A stretch of 64,000 nucleotides of DNA from Cervus elaphus (Eukaryota > Chordata > Mammalia > Artiodactyla > Cervidae): the NCBI RefSeq assembly GCF_910594005.1, contig NC_057825.1:48205037-48269036 (forward strand). The letters are read 5' to 3'. Each line of letters starts with the position of its first letter. Position 1 is the stretch's first letter. Below the pieces are notes generated by a model. That model had not been told where the DNA came from and searched no databases. It saw only the letters and a list, made by a program, of their open reading frames with translations. A program made the position numbers and the translations under genes. This document shows positions 9,301-19,574 of this stretch, piece after piece.

Positions 9301-9534
9301 CTACTTAGAGACAGAACAAAGCTTAAACAAAAAACATGGAGCCTTAAAATGTATCCCAAACAAAATCTGGGAGAACTTCAAAACATAAAGAAGGCAGAAG
9401 CTCAGATCCAAAAGAAAGACTTACCTTCAAACCCCAGGGTTGATGGAGAAGCAGTGCGCACTAGTGGCCTAAATGTTGACCTCTGTTCTCACCAGCCTCA
9501 GACTCACTGAATGTCTTCTCTGGACCCCCATGCA
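9301..9534 (-). mobile_element. ERV1 5' internal region with candidate primer-binding site
   Basis: Between the tandem repeat and the right LTR copy. Read on the minus strand, four bases after the LTR end comes 'tgggggtccagagaag' (9530-9515). Its TGGGGG start is what proline- or similar-tRNA primer sites show, but the match is short. The gag gene is absent or unrecognisable. Confidence 0.4.
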
Positions 9535-9775
9535 TGCCACAAAAATTACCTAAAATAAATATATTTCTTTACTGGAGAAATATAGTTATTTCTCCAGTAA
9601 AAATCGGCTTTTCAGTATCAGCAAAGAATTGCAGTTCAGGGCCTGCAACCATAGTGAGCGATGTGTAAGTCCCAGCACAGCAAGGAGACAATAATTCTTT
9701 TAAAGAGGAGAAAAGGGAATTAGGAGGGCTGAAGTAAGCAGAGCTCATTGAAGGAGTTGAGATTCAAAAAAGTGT
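9535..9775 (-). repeat. LTR of the ERV1 remnant (5' LTR, right copy, first half)
   Basis: Aligns in order with 4739-4930: 'cagtatcagcaaagaattgc', 'ggcctgcaaccatagtgagc', 'cccagcacagcaaggagac' and 'gggctgaagtaagcagagctc'. A local palindrome 'tttctttactggagaaat' / 'atttctccagtaaa' lies at 9571-9602. It breaks off at the L1 insertion and resumes at 12886. Confidence 0.75.
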
Positions 9776-10269
9776 AGTGCCTTTTTAAAAATTTTAATTT
9801 AAGAAAAATTTTAAATTGGAAGACTATTGCCACTATGTTGTGCTGGTTTCTGCCATACAGCAAAGTGAATCAGCTACAAGTATACATATACCTCCTCCAT
9901 CATGAGCCTCCTTCTTATTCTGCCATCCCACCCCTTTAGGTCTTCACAGAGCATGAAGCTGGATTCCCTGTGTTATGCCACGGTTTACTTCTAGTTATCT
10001 ATTTTACACACGGTAGCATATATATATCAGTGCTAGTCTCTCAATTCATCCCACCCTCTCCTTCCCACACAGTGTCCTCAAGAACATTTTCTATGTCTGC
10101 ATCCCCATTCCTGTCCTACAAATAGGTTCATCAGTACCTTTCTTCTAGATTACATATGTATGCATTAGTATATGATATTTCTTTTTCTCTTTCTGACTTA
10201 CTTCACCCTGCTCTAGGTTCATCCAACTCACTACAATGTTCATTTTTATGGCTAAGTAACATTCACTTG
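9776..10269 (-). mobile_element. L1 LINE 3' end, reverse (segment 1)
   Basis: The reverse complement of the ruminant L1 3' UTR, starting at its T-rich (poly-A complement) end. 'gctggtttctgccatacagc' and 'atcccacccctttaggtc' are typical. It is inserted in the right ERV LTR. Confidence 0.88.
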
Positions 10270-10498
10270 TGGGCTTCCCTGGTGGCTCAGTGGAAAAGTA
10301 TCTGCCTACAGTGCAGAGACACAGGAGGAGACACAGATTCAGTCCCTGTGTCAGAATGATCTCCTGGAGGAGAGCATGGCAACCCAATCCAGTATTCTTG
10401 CCTAGAGAAAGCCATGGACTGAAAAGCCTGGAGGGCTACAGTCAATAGGGTTACAAACAGGTAGATATGACTTAAGCATCTGAGCAGGCAGACATGTA
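10270..10498 (+). mobile_element. Bov-tA SINE
   Basis: Complete: 'gggcttccctggtggctcag' head, 'cagattcagtccctgtg' B-box region, 'cccaatccagtattcttgcc' core. Flanking strings 'gtaacattcactt' and 'gtagtattccatt' look like a diverged target duplication within the L1. Confidence 0.9.
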
Positions 10499-10797
10499 GT
10501 ATTCCATTCCATTCTATTGTATATATGTGCCACAACTTCTACTGTAAATAGTGCTGCAGTGAACATCAGGGTACATGTGTCTTTTTGAAACATATTTTTT
10601 TCCCTCAGGCTATATGTCCAGTGGTGAGATTGCTGAGCTTATGGCAGTTTTATTCCTAGTTTTTAAGGAATATTCATACTGTTCTTCATAGTGGCTGTAG
10701 CAACTTGCATTCCTACCAATAGTGCAAGAGGATTTCCTTTTCTCCAAATTCTCTCCACCGTTTGTTTTTAGGTTTTTTGGTGCTGGCCATTCTGACT
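10499..10797 (-). mobile_element. L1 LINE 3' end, reverse (segment 2)
   Basis: Continues the reverse L1: 'taaatagtgctgcagtgaac', 'ggtgagattgctgagc' and 'ctaccaatagtgcaagagg' match antisense L1. Interrupted next by the inverted BovB. Confidence 0.88.
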
Positions 10798-11928
10798 GGA
10801 ACCAGTCTGTTGTTCCATGTCCAGTTCTAACTTTTGCTTCCTGACCTGCTTACAGGTTTCTCAAGAGGCAAGTCAGGTGGTCTGGTATTCCCATCTCCTT
10901 CAGAATTTTCCACAGTTTCTTGTGATCCACACAGTCAAAGGCTTTGGCATAGTCAATAAAGCAGAAATAGATGTTTTTCTGGAACTCTCGCTTTTTCAAC
11001 GATCCAGTGAAAGTTGGCAATCTGATCTCTGGTTCCTCTGCCTTTTCTAAAACCAGCTTGAGCAGCTGGAAGTTCACAGTTCATGTATTGCTGAAGCCTG
11101 GCTTGGAGAATTTGGGGCATTACTTTACTATCATGTGAGATGAGTGCAATTGTGCAGTAGTTTGAGCATTCTTTGGCATTGCCTTTCTTTGGGATTAGAA
11201 TGAAAACTGACCTTTTCCAGTCCTGTGGCCACTGCTGAGTTTTCCAGATTTGCTGACATATTGAGTGCAGCACTTTGACAGCATCATCTTTTAGGATTTG
11301 AAATAGCTCAACTGGAATTCCATCACTTCCACTAACTTTGTTCATAGTGATGCTTCCTAAGGCCCACTTGACTTCACATTCCAGAATATCTGGCTCTAGG
11401 TGAATGTGAGTGATCACACCATCATGATTATCTGGGTCGTGAAGATCTTTTTTGTACAGTTCATCTGTGTATTCTTGCTACCTCTTCTTAATATCTTCTA
11501 CTTCTGTTAGGTCCCTACCATTTCTGTCCTTTATTGAGCTCATCTTTGCATGAAATGTTCCCTTGGTATCTCTAATTTTCTTGAAGAGATCTCTAGTCTT
11601 TCCCATTCTATTGTTTTCCTCTATTTCTTTGCACTGATCCCTGAGGAAGGCTTTCTTATCTCTTCTTTCTATTCTTTGGAACTCTACATTCAAATGGGTG
11701 TATCTTTCCTTTTCTCCTTTGCTTTTTGCTTCTCTTCTTTTCACAGCTATTTGTAAGGCCGTCTCAGACAGCCATTTTGATTTTTTTGCATTTATTTTTC
11801 TTGGGGATGGTCTTGATTCCTGTCTCCTGTACAATGTAATGAACCTCTGTCCATAGTTCTTCAGGCACTCTGTCTATCAGATCTAGTCCCTTAAATATAT
11901 TTCTCACTTCCACTGTATAGTCATAAGG
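10798..11928 (-). mobile_element. BovB LINE, inverted 5' part of a twin-primed insertion
   Basis: The minus strand carries the BovB ORF from the segment after endonuclease into RT. Frames at 11834-11478 and 11417-10953 give 'RRDKKAFLRDQCKEIEENN' and RT pieces such as 'AGFRKGRGTRDQIANF', then 'FCFIDYAKAFDCVDHKKLW' (11077-10850 frame). Its last consensus position, at 10798, is immediately upstream of where the plus-strand part beginning at 11929 starts. Broken by stops and frameshifts. Confidence 0.93.
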
Positions 11929-12838
11929 AATACATCAAGGCTGTATATTGTCACCCTGGTTATTTAACTTATATGCAGAGTACATCATGAGAAATGCTGG
12001 CCTGGAGGAAGCACAAGCTGAAATCAAGATTACCAGGACAAATATCAATAACCTCAGATATGCAGATGTCACCACCCTTATGGCAGAAAGTGAAGAACTG
12101 AAGGGCCTCTTGATGAAAGTGAAAGAGGAGAGTGCAAAAGTTGGCTTAAAGCTCAACATTCAGAAAACTAAGATCTTGGTATCAGGTCCCATTACTTCAT
12201 GGCAAATAGATGGGGAAACAGTGGAAACAGTGGCTGGATTTATTTTGGGGGGCTCCAAAATCACTGCAGATGGTAATTGCAGCCATGAAATTAAAAGATG
12301 CTTCCTCCTTGGGAAGAAAGTTATGACCATCCTAGACAGCATATTAATTAGCAGAGACATTACTTTGTCAACAAAGGTCCATCTAGTCAAGGCTATGGTT
12401 TTTCCCGTGGTCATATATCGATGTGAGAATTGGACTATAAAGAAAGCTGAGCACTGAAGAATTGATACTTTTGAACTGTGGTGTTGGAGAAGACTCTTGA
12501 GAGTCCCTTGGACTGCAAGGTGATCCAACCAGTCCATCCTAAAGGAGATCAGTCCCGGGTGTTCATTGGAAGGATTAATGTTGAAGGTCAAACTCCAATA
12601 CTTTGGCCACCAGATGGAAAGAGCTGACTCATTTGAAAAGACCCTGATGCTGGGAAAGATTGAGGGCAGCAGGAGAAGTGAATGACAGAGGATGAGATGG
12701 TTGGATGGCATCACTGACTCAATGGACATGGGTTTGGGTAGACTCCGGAAGTTTGTGGTTGACAGGGAGGCCTGGTGTGCTGTGGTTCATGGGGTTGCAA
12801 AGAGTCAGACACAACTGAGTGACTGAACTGCCTGAACT
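11929..12838 (+). mobile_element. BovB LINE, 3' part of the same twin-primed insertion
   Basis: The plus strand continues BovB from 'tacatcaaggctgtatattg' through 'SEELKGLLMKVKEESAKVG' (frame 11948-12457) to the element's 3' end 'gagtgactgaactgcctgaac'. The RT YADD-type box reads 'LRYADVTTL', so its second Asp is Val, and later stops break the frame. 'ttctgactgg' at 10789-10798 and 'attatgattgg' just after the 3' end look like the target duplication in L1. Confidence 0.93.
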
Positions 12839-12885
12839 GAATTATGATTGGTCTAAGATGATGCCTCATTGTAATTTTGATTTAT
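12839..12885 (-). mobile_element. L1 LINE 3' end, reverse (segment 3)
   Basis: After BovB the L1 antisense text resumes exactly where it stopped: 'gatgcctcattgtaattttg' follows 'ggccattctgactgg' in L1. This shows that BovB inserted into L1 without net loss. Confidence 0.8.
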
Positions 12886-13020
12886 TGACTGAGTTGTTGT
12901 CAGGCAAGAAGAAAACTTTCTTTTCTTTTGGGGTCTGCCATCGTATAGGTCATGAGAGCATCTCGTTCTGACTTCCTAACTCTATTTTAATTGAGTTTCT
13001 CTTTATCAATTTATAATCAA
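12886..13020 (-). repeat. LTR of the ERV1 remnant (right copy, second half)
   Basis: 'gactgagttgttgtcagg', 'ggggtctgccatcgtatagg' and 'ctctattttaattgagtttctctttatc' align with 4935-5080 of the left LTR ('gtctgagttgtcactg', 'ctattttaatgacttctatttatt'). It completes the LTR split by the L1. Right edge uncertain. Confidence 0.6.
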
Positions 13021-13284
13021 TATGGCTGATTTAGGATAAATCCAAGAAAGTAAAATAAGCATCTATTGGGAGTGAAATATTCTTTTTCTTTATAAATTTG
13101 GAATATTAGCCAGAATCCCCACCCACATACAGAGCTATTCCAGTGCTGCACTGAGGATGATATAAGTTTCTTTGTGCCTCTGGCTCATGTTGTATTATAC
13201 TGTCCACTCAGCTCCTATCTTTCATCTGTTCCTTTCAACTTAATGGCTATGTTTATTTACCAATGATTTTTTACATCTGACTTT
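13021..13284. other. Unassigned sequence right of the ERV remnant
   Basis: Nothing recognised; possibly the rest of the LTR beyond detectable similarity, then old unique DNA. No frame or RNA gene. Confidence 0.4.
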
Positions 13285-13445
13285 CCCCCCAGTTTTATTA
13301 AGGTATATAGATGAAATTACATAAATTTAAGGTATAAAGGATGGTGATTAAGAATTGGTCACCACAATAAAGTCAGTTAACACATCAATCACCTTGTGCA
13401 TAGCTCTCTTTTATGTTCGCAGGGAGCATTCAAAACCTGCTCTTG
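13285..13445 (-). mobile_element. Old L1M 3' UTR fragment, reverse
   Basis: 'agttttattaaggtatatag', 'ggtcaccacaataaagtcag' and 'ttaacacatcaatcacc' follow the antisense 3' UTR of old L1M elements. Diverged. Confidence 0.6.
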
Positions 13446-13464
13446 TACTAAACTCAAGTATACA

Positions 13465-14118
13465 ATACAATAAAGACTATGAGACATTGATGAGACAAAC
13501 TGAAGACATAAAAGGAAAAGATATCTCATGTTCATGTACTGAAAGCATTAATAGTTCTTTGTTATTGTTTAAATGTCTATACTACTCAAAGCAATTTATA
13601 GACTATATGCAATTTCTATAAAAATTTCAATGAGTTTTTACAGAAATAAAACAATCAACAATGTTAAAATTCATATGACATCAGAAAAGATCCTTAATAG
13701 CCCAAGCAGTCTTGAAAAGGAAGAGCAAAGCTGGAGGCAATTATGCTCCACACTTTCAGGATATATTGCAAAGCTTTAGTAATCAAAGCAGTATGCCCTG
13801 ACATAGAAATAGATACATAGACTGATTGAATAGAATAGGAAGTCTAGATATAAACCCATGCATATATGATCAACTAATATTTGACAAGTCATCAAATGGA
13901 CTAAGGTGCTCAACATCAGTAATTATCAGGGAAATGCAAATCAAAACCATAATGAGATATTACCTCATACCTTTTAGTGTCCATAAAAAGACAAGAGGTA
14001 ACAAGTGTTAATGAGGATATGGAGAAAATAAAACAGTTGTGCATTGTTGGTTTGAATGTAAATTGGTATAGCCACAATAGAAAAGAGTAGGGAGAATCCA
14101 TGAAAACAAATTTTTTTT
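13465..14118 (+). mobile_element. Old L1 ORF2 C-terminal region (segment 1)
   Basis: Sense L1: 'gatatctcatgttcatgtac' (near 13519), 'aagcaatttatagactatatgc', 'tttgacaagtcatcaaatgg' and 'ggaaatgcaaatcaaaacc'. Frames are broken. It is interrupted by the twin-primed young L1 and resumes at 16056. Confidence 0.75.
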
Positions 14119-14880
14119 TTTAATCTACCGTATGTTGTTTATGGGCTTCCCTGGTGGCTCAGTAGTAAAGAATCCACTTGCAATGCAGGAGTTGCAGGAG
14201 ACACAAGTTCAAACACTGTGTTGGGAATATGGAGGAGGGCATTGCAACCCACTCCAGTATTCTTGCCTGGAGAATACCATGGACAGGGCAGTGTGGCAGG
14301 CTACAGTCTATAGGGTCACAAAGAATCAGACATGACTGAAGCAACTTAGCATGCATGGACACATGCTGTTTATAGCTTGCTGTGTAAAAGCTTTTAAGTT
14401 TAATTAAGTCTCATTTGTTTACTTTTACTTTTATTTCATTACTCTAGGACATGGGTCAAAGGGAATCTTACTGCTGTTTATGTCAAAGAGTGTTCTGCCT
14501 ATGTTTTCCTCCAAGAGTTTTATAGTTTCTGGCCTTACATTTAGGTCTTTAATCCACTGTGAGTTTGTGTATGGTGTTAGAAAGTGTTCTAATTTAATTA
14601 TTTTACATGTAGCTGTCCAATTTTCCCAGCACCGCTTATTGAAGAGGCTGTTTCTTCCCCCCATTGTGTATTCTTGCTTTCTTTGTCAAAGATAAGGTGC
14701 CCATAGTTGTGTAAGCTTATCTCTGGGCTTTCTAGCTTGTTCCATTGATCTATATTTCTGTTTTTGTGCCAATACCCTACTGTCTTGATGACTGTAGCTT
14801 TGTGGTATAGTCTGAAGTCAGAAAGATTGATTCCTCCAGCTTTATTTTTCTTTCTCAAGATTGCTTTGGATACTCGTTTT
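14119..14880 (-). mobile_element. Young L1, inverted 5' part of a twin-primed insertion (contains a Bov-tA)
   Basis: Minus frames at 14858-14598 and 14664-14431 give L1 ORF2 C-terminal sequence ('RKKNKAGGINLSDF', 'LNVRPETIKLLEEN'). On the plus strand it runs from the consensus point near 'aaactataaacaaggt' back toward the ORF2 interior, so its orientation is opposite to the 3' part at 14946. A Bov-tA lies within it at 14143-14360. Ends at a T-rich tract. Confidence 0.82.
14143..14360 (+). mobile_element. Bov-tA SINE with target duplication
   Basis: Complete SINE, 'gggcttccctggtggctcag' to 'agacatgactgaagcaac'. 'tatgttgtttat' at 14131-14142 and 'acatgctgtttat' at 14361-14373 form a 12-13-base duplication with few changes, placing its insertion after the L1's. 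Confidence 0.92.
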
Positions 14881-14945
14881 TTTTTTGTTTTTTTTTTTTT
14901 TTAATATTTCCATTCAAATAGTAAAAAAAAGAAAGAAAGAAAGAA
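14879..14945. repeat. Poly-T and (GAAA)n tract at an L1 inversion junction
   Basis: Two T runs (14878-14887 and 14889-14902) followed by 'aatatttccattcaaatag' and a 'gaaagaaagaaag' run at 14931-14945. It lies exactly between the inverted and sense parts of the L1 and belongs to neither. Confidence 0.75.
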
Positions 14946-16055
14946 AAATTGTTCTAGAGAAAATAGTTGCAAATGAAGCAACTGACAAAGGGTTAATTTC
15001 CAAGATATATATAAGCAGCTCATGCATTCAATGTCAGAAAAACAAGCAAGCCAATCAAAAAATGAGCAGAAGACCTAAACAGACATTTCTCCAAAGAACA
15101 CATGAAGATGGCCAACAAACACATAAAAAGGTGCTCAACATTGGTCATTATTAGAAAAAAAGCAAATAAAAGCTATGATGAGGTATCACTTTACACAAAA
15201 TCAGAGGGGTCATCATCAAAAAATGTACAAACAACAAATGCTGGAGAGGATGTGGAGAAAGGAAATGCTCTTGAACTATTGGTGGGAATGTAAATTGAGA
15301 TAGCCACTATAGAGAACATTATGGGGATTCCTTAAAAAACTAAGAATAAAACTACCATATGACCCAGCAGTCCCACTACTGGGCATATACCCTGCAAAAA
15401 CCATAATTCAAAAAGACACATGTACCCCAATGTTCATTGCAGCACTATTTACACTACCCAGGACATGAAAGCAACCTAGATGTCCATCAACATGAATGGA
15501 TAAATAATTTACAGTGGTGTAGATATACAATGGAATTTTACTCAGCCATAACAATGAATGAGTTTGAGTCAGTTGTAGTGACATGGATGGAGCTAGAGCC
15601 TGTTATATAAAGTAAGTCAAACAGAAAAACAAATATCATATATTAACACATATATATGGAATCTAGAAAAATGGTACTGATGAACCTATTAGTAGGGCAG
15701 GAATAGAAACACAGATGTAGAGAACAGACTTTTGGACACAGCAGGGAGAGGGGAGAGTGGGGAAAATTAAGAAAGTAGCATTGAAATATATATACTACCA
15801 CATGTAAAATAGATAACTAGTATGTAGTTGCCATATAACGTGGGGAGTTCAGCCTGCTTCTCTGTATTGACTTAAAGGGGTGAAATGGGGGGATGAGTGG
15901 GAGAGAGAATCAAGAGGGAGGAAATATATATATATATATACATATATATACACATATATATATAGTATATATACACTTACAGCTGATTCATATTGTTATA
16001 CAGAAGAAACTAACACAATATTTTAAAGTAACTATCCTCCAATTAAAAACAAAAA
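14946..16055 (+). mobile_element. Young L1 3' part (ORF2 C-terminus and 3' UTR)
   Basis: Starts 'gagaaaatagttgcaaatg', the consensus continuation of the inverted part, runs through 'cagcagtcccactactgggc' and 'ttactcagccataacaatg', and ends in the L1 3' UTR and an A-rich tail near 16030-16055. A (TA)n run at 15923-15965 lies in the 3' UTR. ORF2 is broken. Confidence 0.88.
15923..15975. repeat. (TA)n/(CATATA)n microsatellite
   Basis: Alternating TA with CA interruptions in the L1 3' UTR. The overlapping 62-codon frame is translation of this repeat. Confidence 0.85.
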
Positions 16056-16640
16056 TTAAAAATAACTGCCATATGACCTAGCAATTTGCTTCTTAGTATT
16101 GATATGTATAGTAAGTAAATGAAATCACTATATGAAAGCAATATCTATACTATGATGTTTATTTCACCATCATTGACAATAGCCAAGACATGGAAACAAC
16201 CTAAGTTTCTGTCAACAGGTAAATGGATATAGAATGTGGTCTGTAGATGTAGATATATAGATAGATACATAGAATTATGTAGCTAGATAATACAGATGTA
16301 AATATATATGATATAGATATATAGAATGAGATATATATATATATATAATGGAATTTTATTAAGCCACAATAAAGAATGAAATTCATCCATTTGCAACACT
16401 ATGAAGGAATCTTAAGGGTATTATGCTAAATGAGATCAGACAAGGACAAACACTGTAAGGTATCAAATATATGTGGGATCTAACAACAACAGCCAAAGTA
16501 GTTATAGTGTAGAACAGTGGTTCCCAAGATCTCAAGGTTGGGGGAAATGGAGAAATATTGGTCAAAGAATACAAACTTTCAGTTTTAAAATGAATGAGTT
16601 CTGGGATCTAATGTATGGCATCTTTACTATAGTTAATGAT
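16056..16640 (+). mobile_element. Old L1 3' end (segment 2)
   Basis: 'aactgccatatgacctagc' continues the old L1 left at 14118. Then come 'agccaagacatggaaacaac', 'aatggaattttattaagcc' and 'gagatcagacaaggacaaac'. A TA/GATA-rich stretch lies at 16245-16346. Confidence 0.7.
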
Positions 16641-17427
16641 GCTATATAGTATTCATTTGACTATAATAGTCTCCCAAGGGACCTAGTCCCTCTGACTTCA
16701 ACACCAGGATGCCTTTGGTGGTTGATTTAACAGCATTAAAGGTGTTAACAACTCATTTCCTTGTGATAACCATTATATCTACAGCCCACCTAGTTCACCT
16801 TGGCAATCACAGGTTCCAATCAATATTAAGGATATTAACTTAGTTAGAATATATCAAAATGAACCCAAATTATGCTTGTGGCATCCAGGAATTATGGAGA
16901 AAGAAAAATTATGAAAGAAAAGGGTTGAGAGGACTTATTTCAGCATATAGTGGATTCTCAAAAAAGCTAAAATTTATTCAGGAGGTTATCTTTAATTCTA
17001 CTTAATATTTAGAATTTTAAAAGAAAAATATTTGTGCATATCTTATGAAAACAATCTTTTAGCTGTATTTTAGATGAGAAACTGGAATTTCAGAGAGACA
17101 TTTAGAAATCAGGCTTTTTGAGTCTTGAACGCATAGCTTGTTTTTCTTCAATATATAATATAGAAGATGCCTTCTAGCTTTAATGGTCGCTGTTAGCTGG
17201 TAAAGTAAACTTATAATAAATGGGAAGAAACCAATGTTCCCCTTTACTTTTGGCATACTGATTATTGCACTGGGAGGAATTGTGGAAACGATATGTTTTC
17301 AGTTGTTTAATTTTCAATTTTGGCTCATTTCTTTACATTTTCCTTGTCTCAGTGCAAATACTATTCCATCTGAAAGCCCTTTCTTGACCAACTTATCAGA
17401 AAGGTTCTTCTTAACCACCGTAATGGA
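16641..17427. other. Unassigned AT-rich stretch
   Basis: No gene, RNA or confident repeat seen. The 65-codon frames here overlap on both strands and have no recognisable content. Confidence 0.4.
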
Positions 17428-18050
17428 TTGAATGTTATCTGTCTCCCCAAAAAAGACAGGCCAATGGTCCAATCATCAGCAACTACAAATGTGAACTTAT
17501 TTGGAAAAAAATTCTTTGCAAATGTATTTCAGTTAAGAATATTGAGATGGCCTCATTCTGAATGACCCAGTTGAGCCCAATTACAATGTACTTATAAGAA
17601 ACAGGAGATGAAAATAGAGACTGGGGTTGTGTACAGTGACAAGCCTTGGATATATGGAACTATCAAGTACCAAAATAAACAAGAAAAGATCCTCCTGTAG
17701 AGTCTTTTTTAAAGATCTGTTATTCTTTTTGGATACGGACCACTTTTAAAGTCTTCATTGAATTTGTAACAATATTGCTTCTGTTTTATATTTTGGGTTT
17801 TTATCTGTGAGGCATGTGAGATCTTAGCTCCCTAACCAGGTATTGAACATGTACCCTTTGCATTGGAAGGTGAAGTCTTAAACTCTGGATAGCCAAGGAA
17901 GCCCCCTAGAGCCTTTTGAGAGAGCATAACCTCACCTATACTCTGATTTAGGATTTCTAGCCTTTGAACTGCTATAGCATAAGTTTATGTTGCTGTAAGC
18001 CACCTAGATTTTGGTAATTTGTTATAGCAGTCTTAAGAAACCATTACAAC
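17428..18050 (+). mobile_element. MaLR (MLT1-like) LTR, split by a SINE
   Basis: 'tctccccaaaaaagacagg', 'gtgaacttatttgg', 'ttctttgcaaatg' and 'cttataagaaacagg' follow MaLR LTR text. After the SINE at 17725-17907 it resumes 'tagagccttttgagagag' and ends 'gccacctagattttggtaatttg'. The resembling strings 'tagagtctttt' (17699) and 'tagagccttttg' (17907) fit a SINE target duplication. Confidence 0.7.
17725..17907 (-). mobile_element. CHR-like tRNA SINE, reverse
   Basis: 'gggtttttatctgtgaggc', 'atgtgagatcttagctccc', 'tgaacatgtaccctttgc' and 'ccaaggaagcccc' match the reverse of an older cetartiodactyl tRNA-derived SINE. The A/B-box head is at the right end. Confidence 0.72.
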
Positions 18051-18154
18051 CACCCTACATAAAATAGTACTTTCTATTTCCTCATCCCTTTTATTTGTGC
18101 CTAGTACATATATTATAATATATTTTATACCTTGTTTATGTTATGTACTTTATT

Positions 18155-18262
18155 GCCTCTCACTAGCTTCCGACTGGCAGGGAGTTTGCTTATTTTTATT
18201 CACTACTGTATCCCTGATGCTTCAACATTATCTAATTCATGGGAGTGATTCATAATTTGAGT
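18155..18262 (+). mobile_element. Possible L2 LINE 3' end
   Basis: 'actggcagggagtttgc', 'attcactactgtatccctg' and 'gagtgtataaagaataaagg' recall the diverged L2 3' end ('gcaggga...', 'tgtatccc...', 'aataaa'). Weak. Confidence 0.4.
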
Positions 18263-18366
18263 GTATAAAGAATAAAGGAAGGAAGAAAAGGAAAGAAAAA
18301 GAGAAGAAAGAAAGGTAGGGGGGAAGAAAGTAAGAAGGTAATGAGAGAAAGGAAGAAAGGAGGAAT
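18263..18366. repeat. Purine-rich (GGAA/GAAA)n tract
   Basis: About 100 bases almost wholly A and G on the plus strand. The overlapping minus frame (rich in S, F and L) is its translation. Confidence 0.85.
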
Positions 18367-19096
18367 TCATATGATTCGAAGCTTTTTGCACAACCTTGAC
18401 AAGTCTACATTTGGAGTTCTATAAGAAACAGGAAACAAAACTCCAGGTGGCTCCCCACTGAACCCATTAAAGCAGAACTGACTGGGAAGTGAGCTGCTTG
18501 GATTTGTTCTATCACAATTATTATAGCAATGAGAGAATCAGCCAAAGATTCTTAGGCACAGTCAAAAAGATCGACTCCAAATGTTCAGTGGACACTGCTA
18601 TTCAGCTGTTTTCCTGCTTCCAAGTAACACAGCAAGTACAGTGCAACAATATCTGCTTTCTCAGTGTCTCTCTATTTTGCTTGTCATTCATACAGCCATG
18701 TTGACAGAGTTACTTCTCAGGAGCAGGTCTCAGGGCTCCTGTTTAATAGGGCTGATAAAAAAAATCTATACCAGTTTTCAATTCTAATCCTCTACCCTGA
18801 CGCATGAGGTGGGAAAAGGAGCATGGAAGTCCTCATGGTGCCATGGAGTGGCCATATTTAGCAAAAATTCTCAAACTCAACCTTCCTGACTCCAAATACC
18901 AATTCTAGACTATGTCATAGCTCAGCTACAGACTTTAGGCTTTTAATTGACTTAAAAAGTCAGAAGAATTTTTTCCATGCTGAATCTAAGAAGTATACCT
19001 GAAAATGAAGGCACACTGGTTGAAAAATTGTTAATTATCTAAAGCCTAGGATGAATCTTTGGTATCCCTGTGACGTTTTTCAATTGCTGAGCTGTA
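18367..19096. other. Unassigned sequence
   Basis: No supported feature. The 68-71-codon overlapping frames near 18489-18787 show no known domain. Confidence 0.4.
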
Positions 19097-19370
19097 GGAC
19101 TGATTTTGAAGCTGCAACTCCAATACTATGGCCACCTGATGCAAAGAGCTGACTCATCTGAAAAGACCCTGATGCTGGGAAAGATTGAGGGCAGGAGGAG
19201 AAGGGGATGACAGAGGATGAGATGGTTGGATGGCATCATCAACTTAATGGACATGGGTTTGGGTGGACTCCGGGAGTGAGTGATAGACAGGGAGGCCTGA
19301 CCATGCTGTGGTTCATGGGGTCACAAAGAGTCAGACACAACTGAGTGACTGAGCTGAATTGAACTGAAAA
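19097..19370 (+). mobile_element. BovB LINE 3' end
   Basis: 'ggactgattttgaagctgc', 'gaccctgatgctgggaaag' and the terminal 'gagctgaattgaactgaa' show a strongly 5'-truncated BovB. Confidence 0.92.
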
Positions 19371-19574
19371 TTTAATCACTACCAGATAAGAGCTGTTATA
19401 GTCACTATGTAAGTTTGGCAAATTTCTTTTTATTGGCTTATCATTTATTTTATTAATTCTTTTTCATTAACATTCACTTAAAAATACTTTAAAACATGTA
19501 TTTTACTTGAAATTAAGAAAATTCATTTTCCTTTTTAAGGCTGAAAAATATTCCTCTGTATATATTCACCATTT

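Larger units (their letters stand above)
4739..13020 (-). mobile_element. Class I endogenous retrovirus (ERV1) remnant with nested insertions
   Basis: Two copies of the same LTR-like sequence bracket decayed retroviral pol read on the minus strand. Protease traces lie near 9070-8850, reverse transcriptase near 8395-7850, the RNase H region near 7430-7240 and integrase near 6660-6500, so the order is the collinear retroviral one. gag is not recognisable and little space is left for it or env. Stops and frameshifts occur in every domain. Later insertions are BovB (5672-6488), RPS21 retrocopy (6835-7214), a MITE (8607-8793) and, in the right LTR, an L1 that itself took a Bov-tA and a BovB. Class I is inferred from pol similarity; the family was not named. 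Confidence 0.78.

Noticed and set aside
11478..11834. 118-codon minus frame and the adjacent RT-like frames as a protein-coding gene
   Set aside because: They are BovB LINE ORF fragments in a twin-primed, frameshifted copy, not a host gene.
12160..12729. 189-codon minus frame, the longest in the window
   Set aside because: It is the antisense of BovB coding sequence; serine- and isoleucine-rich shadow translation.
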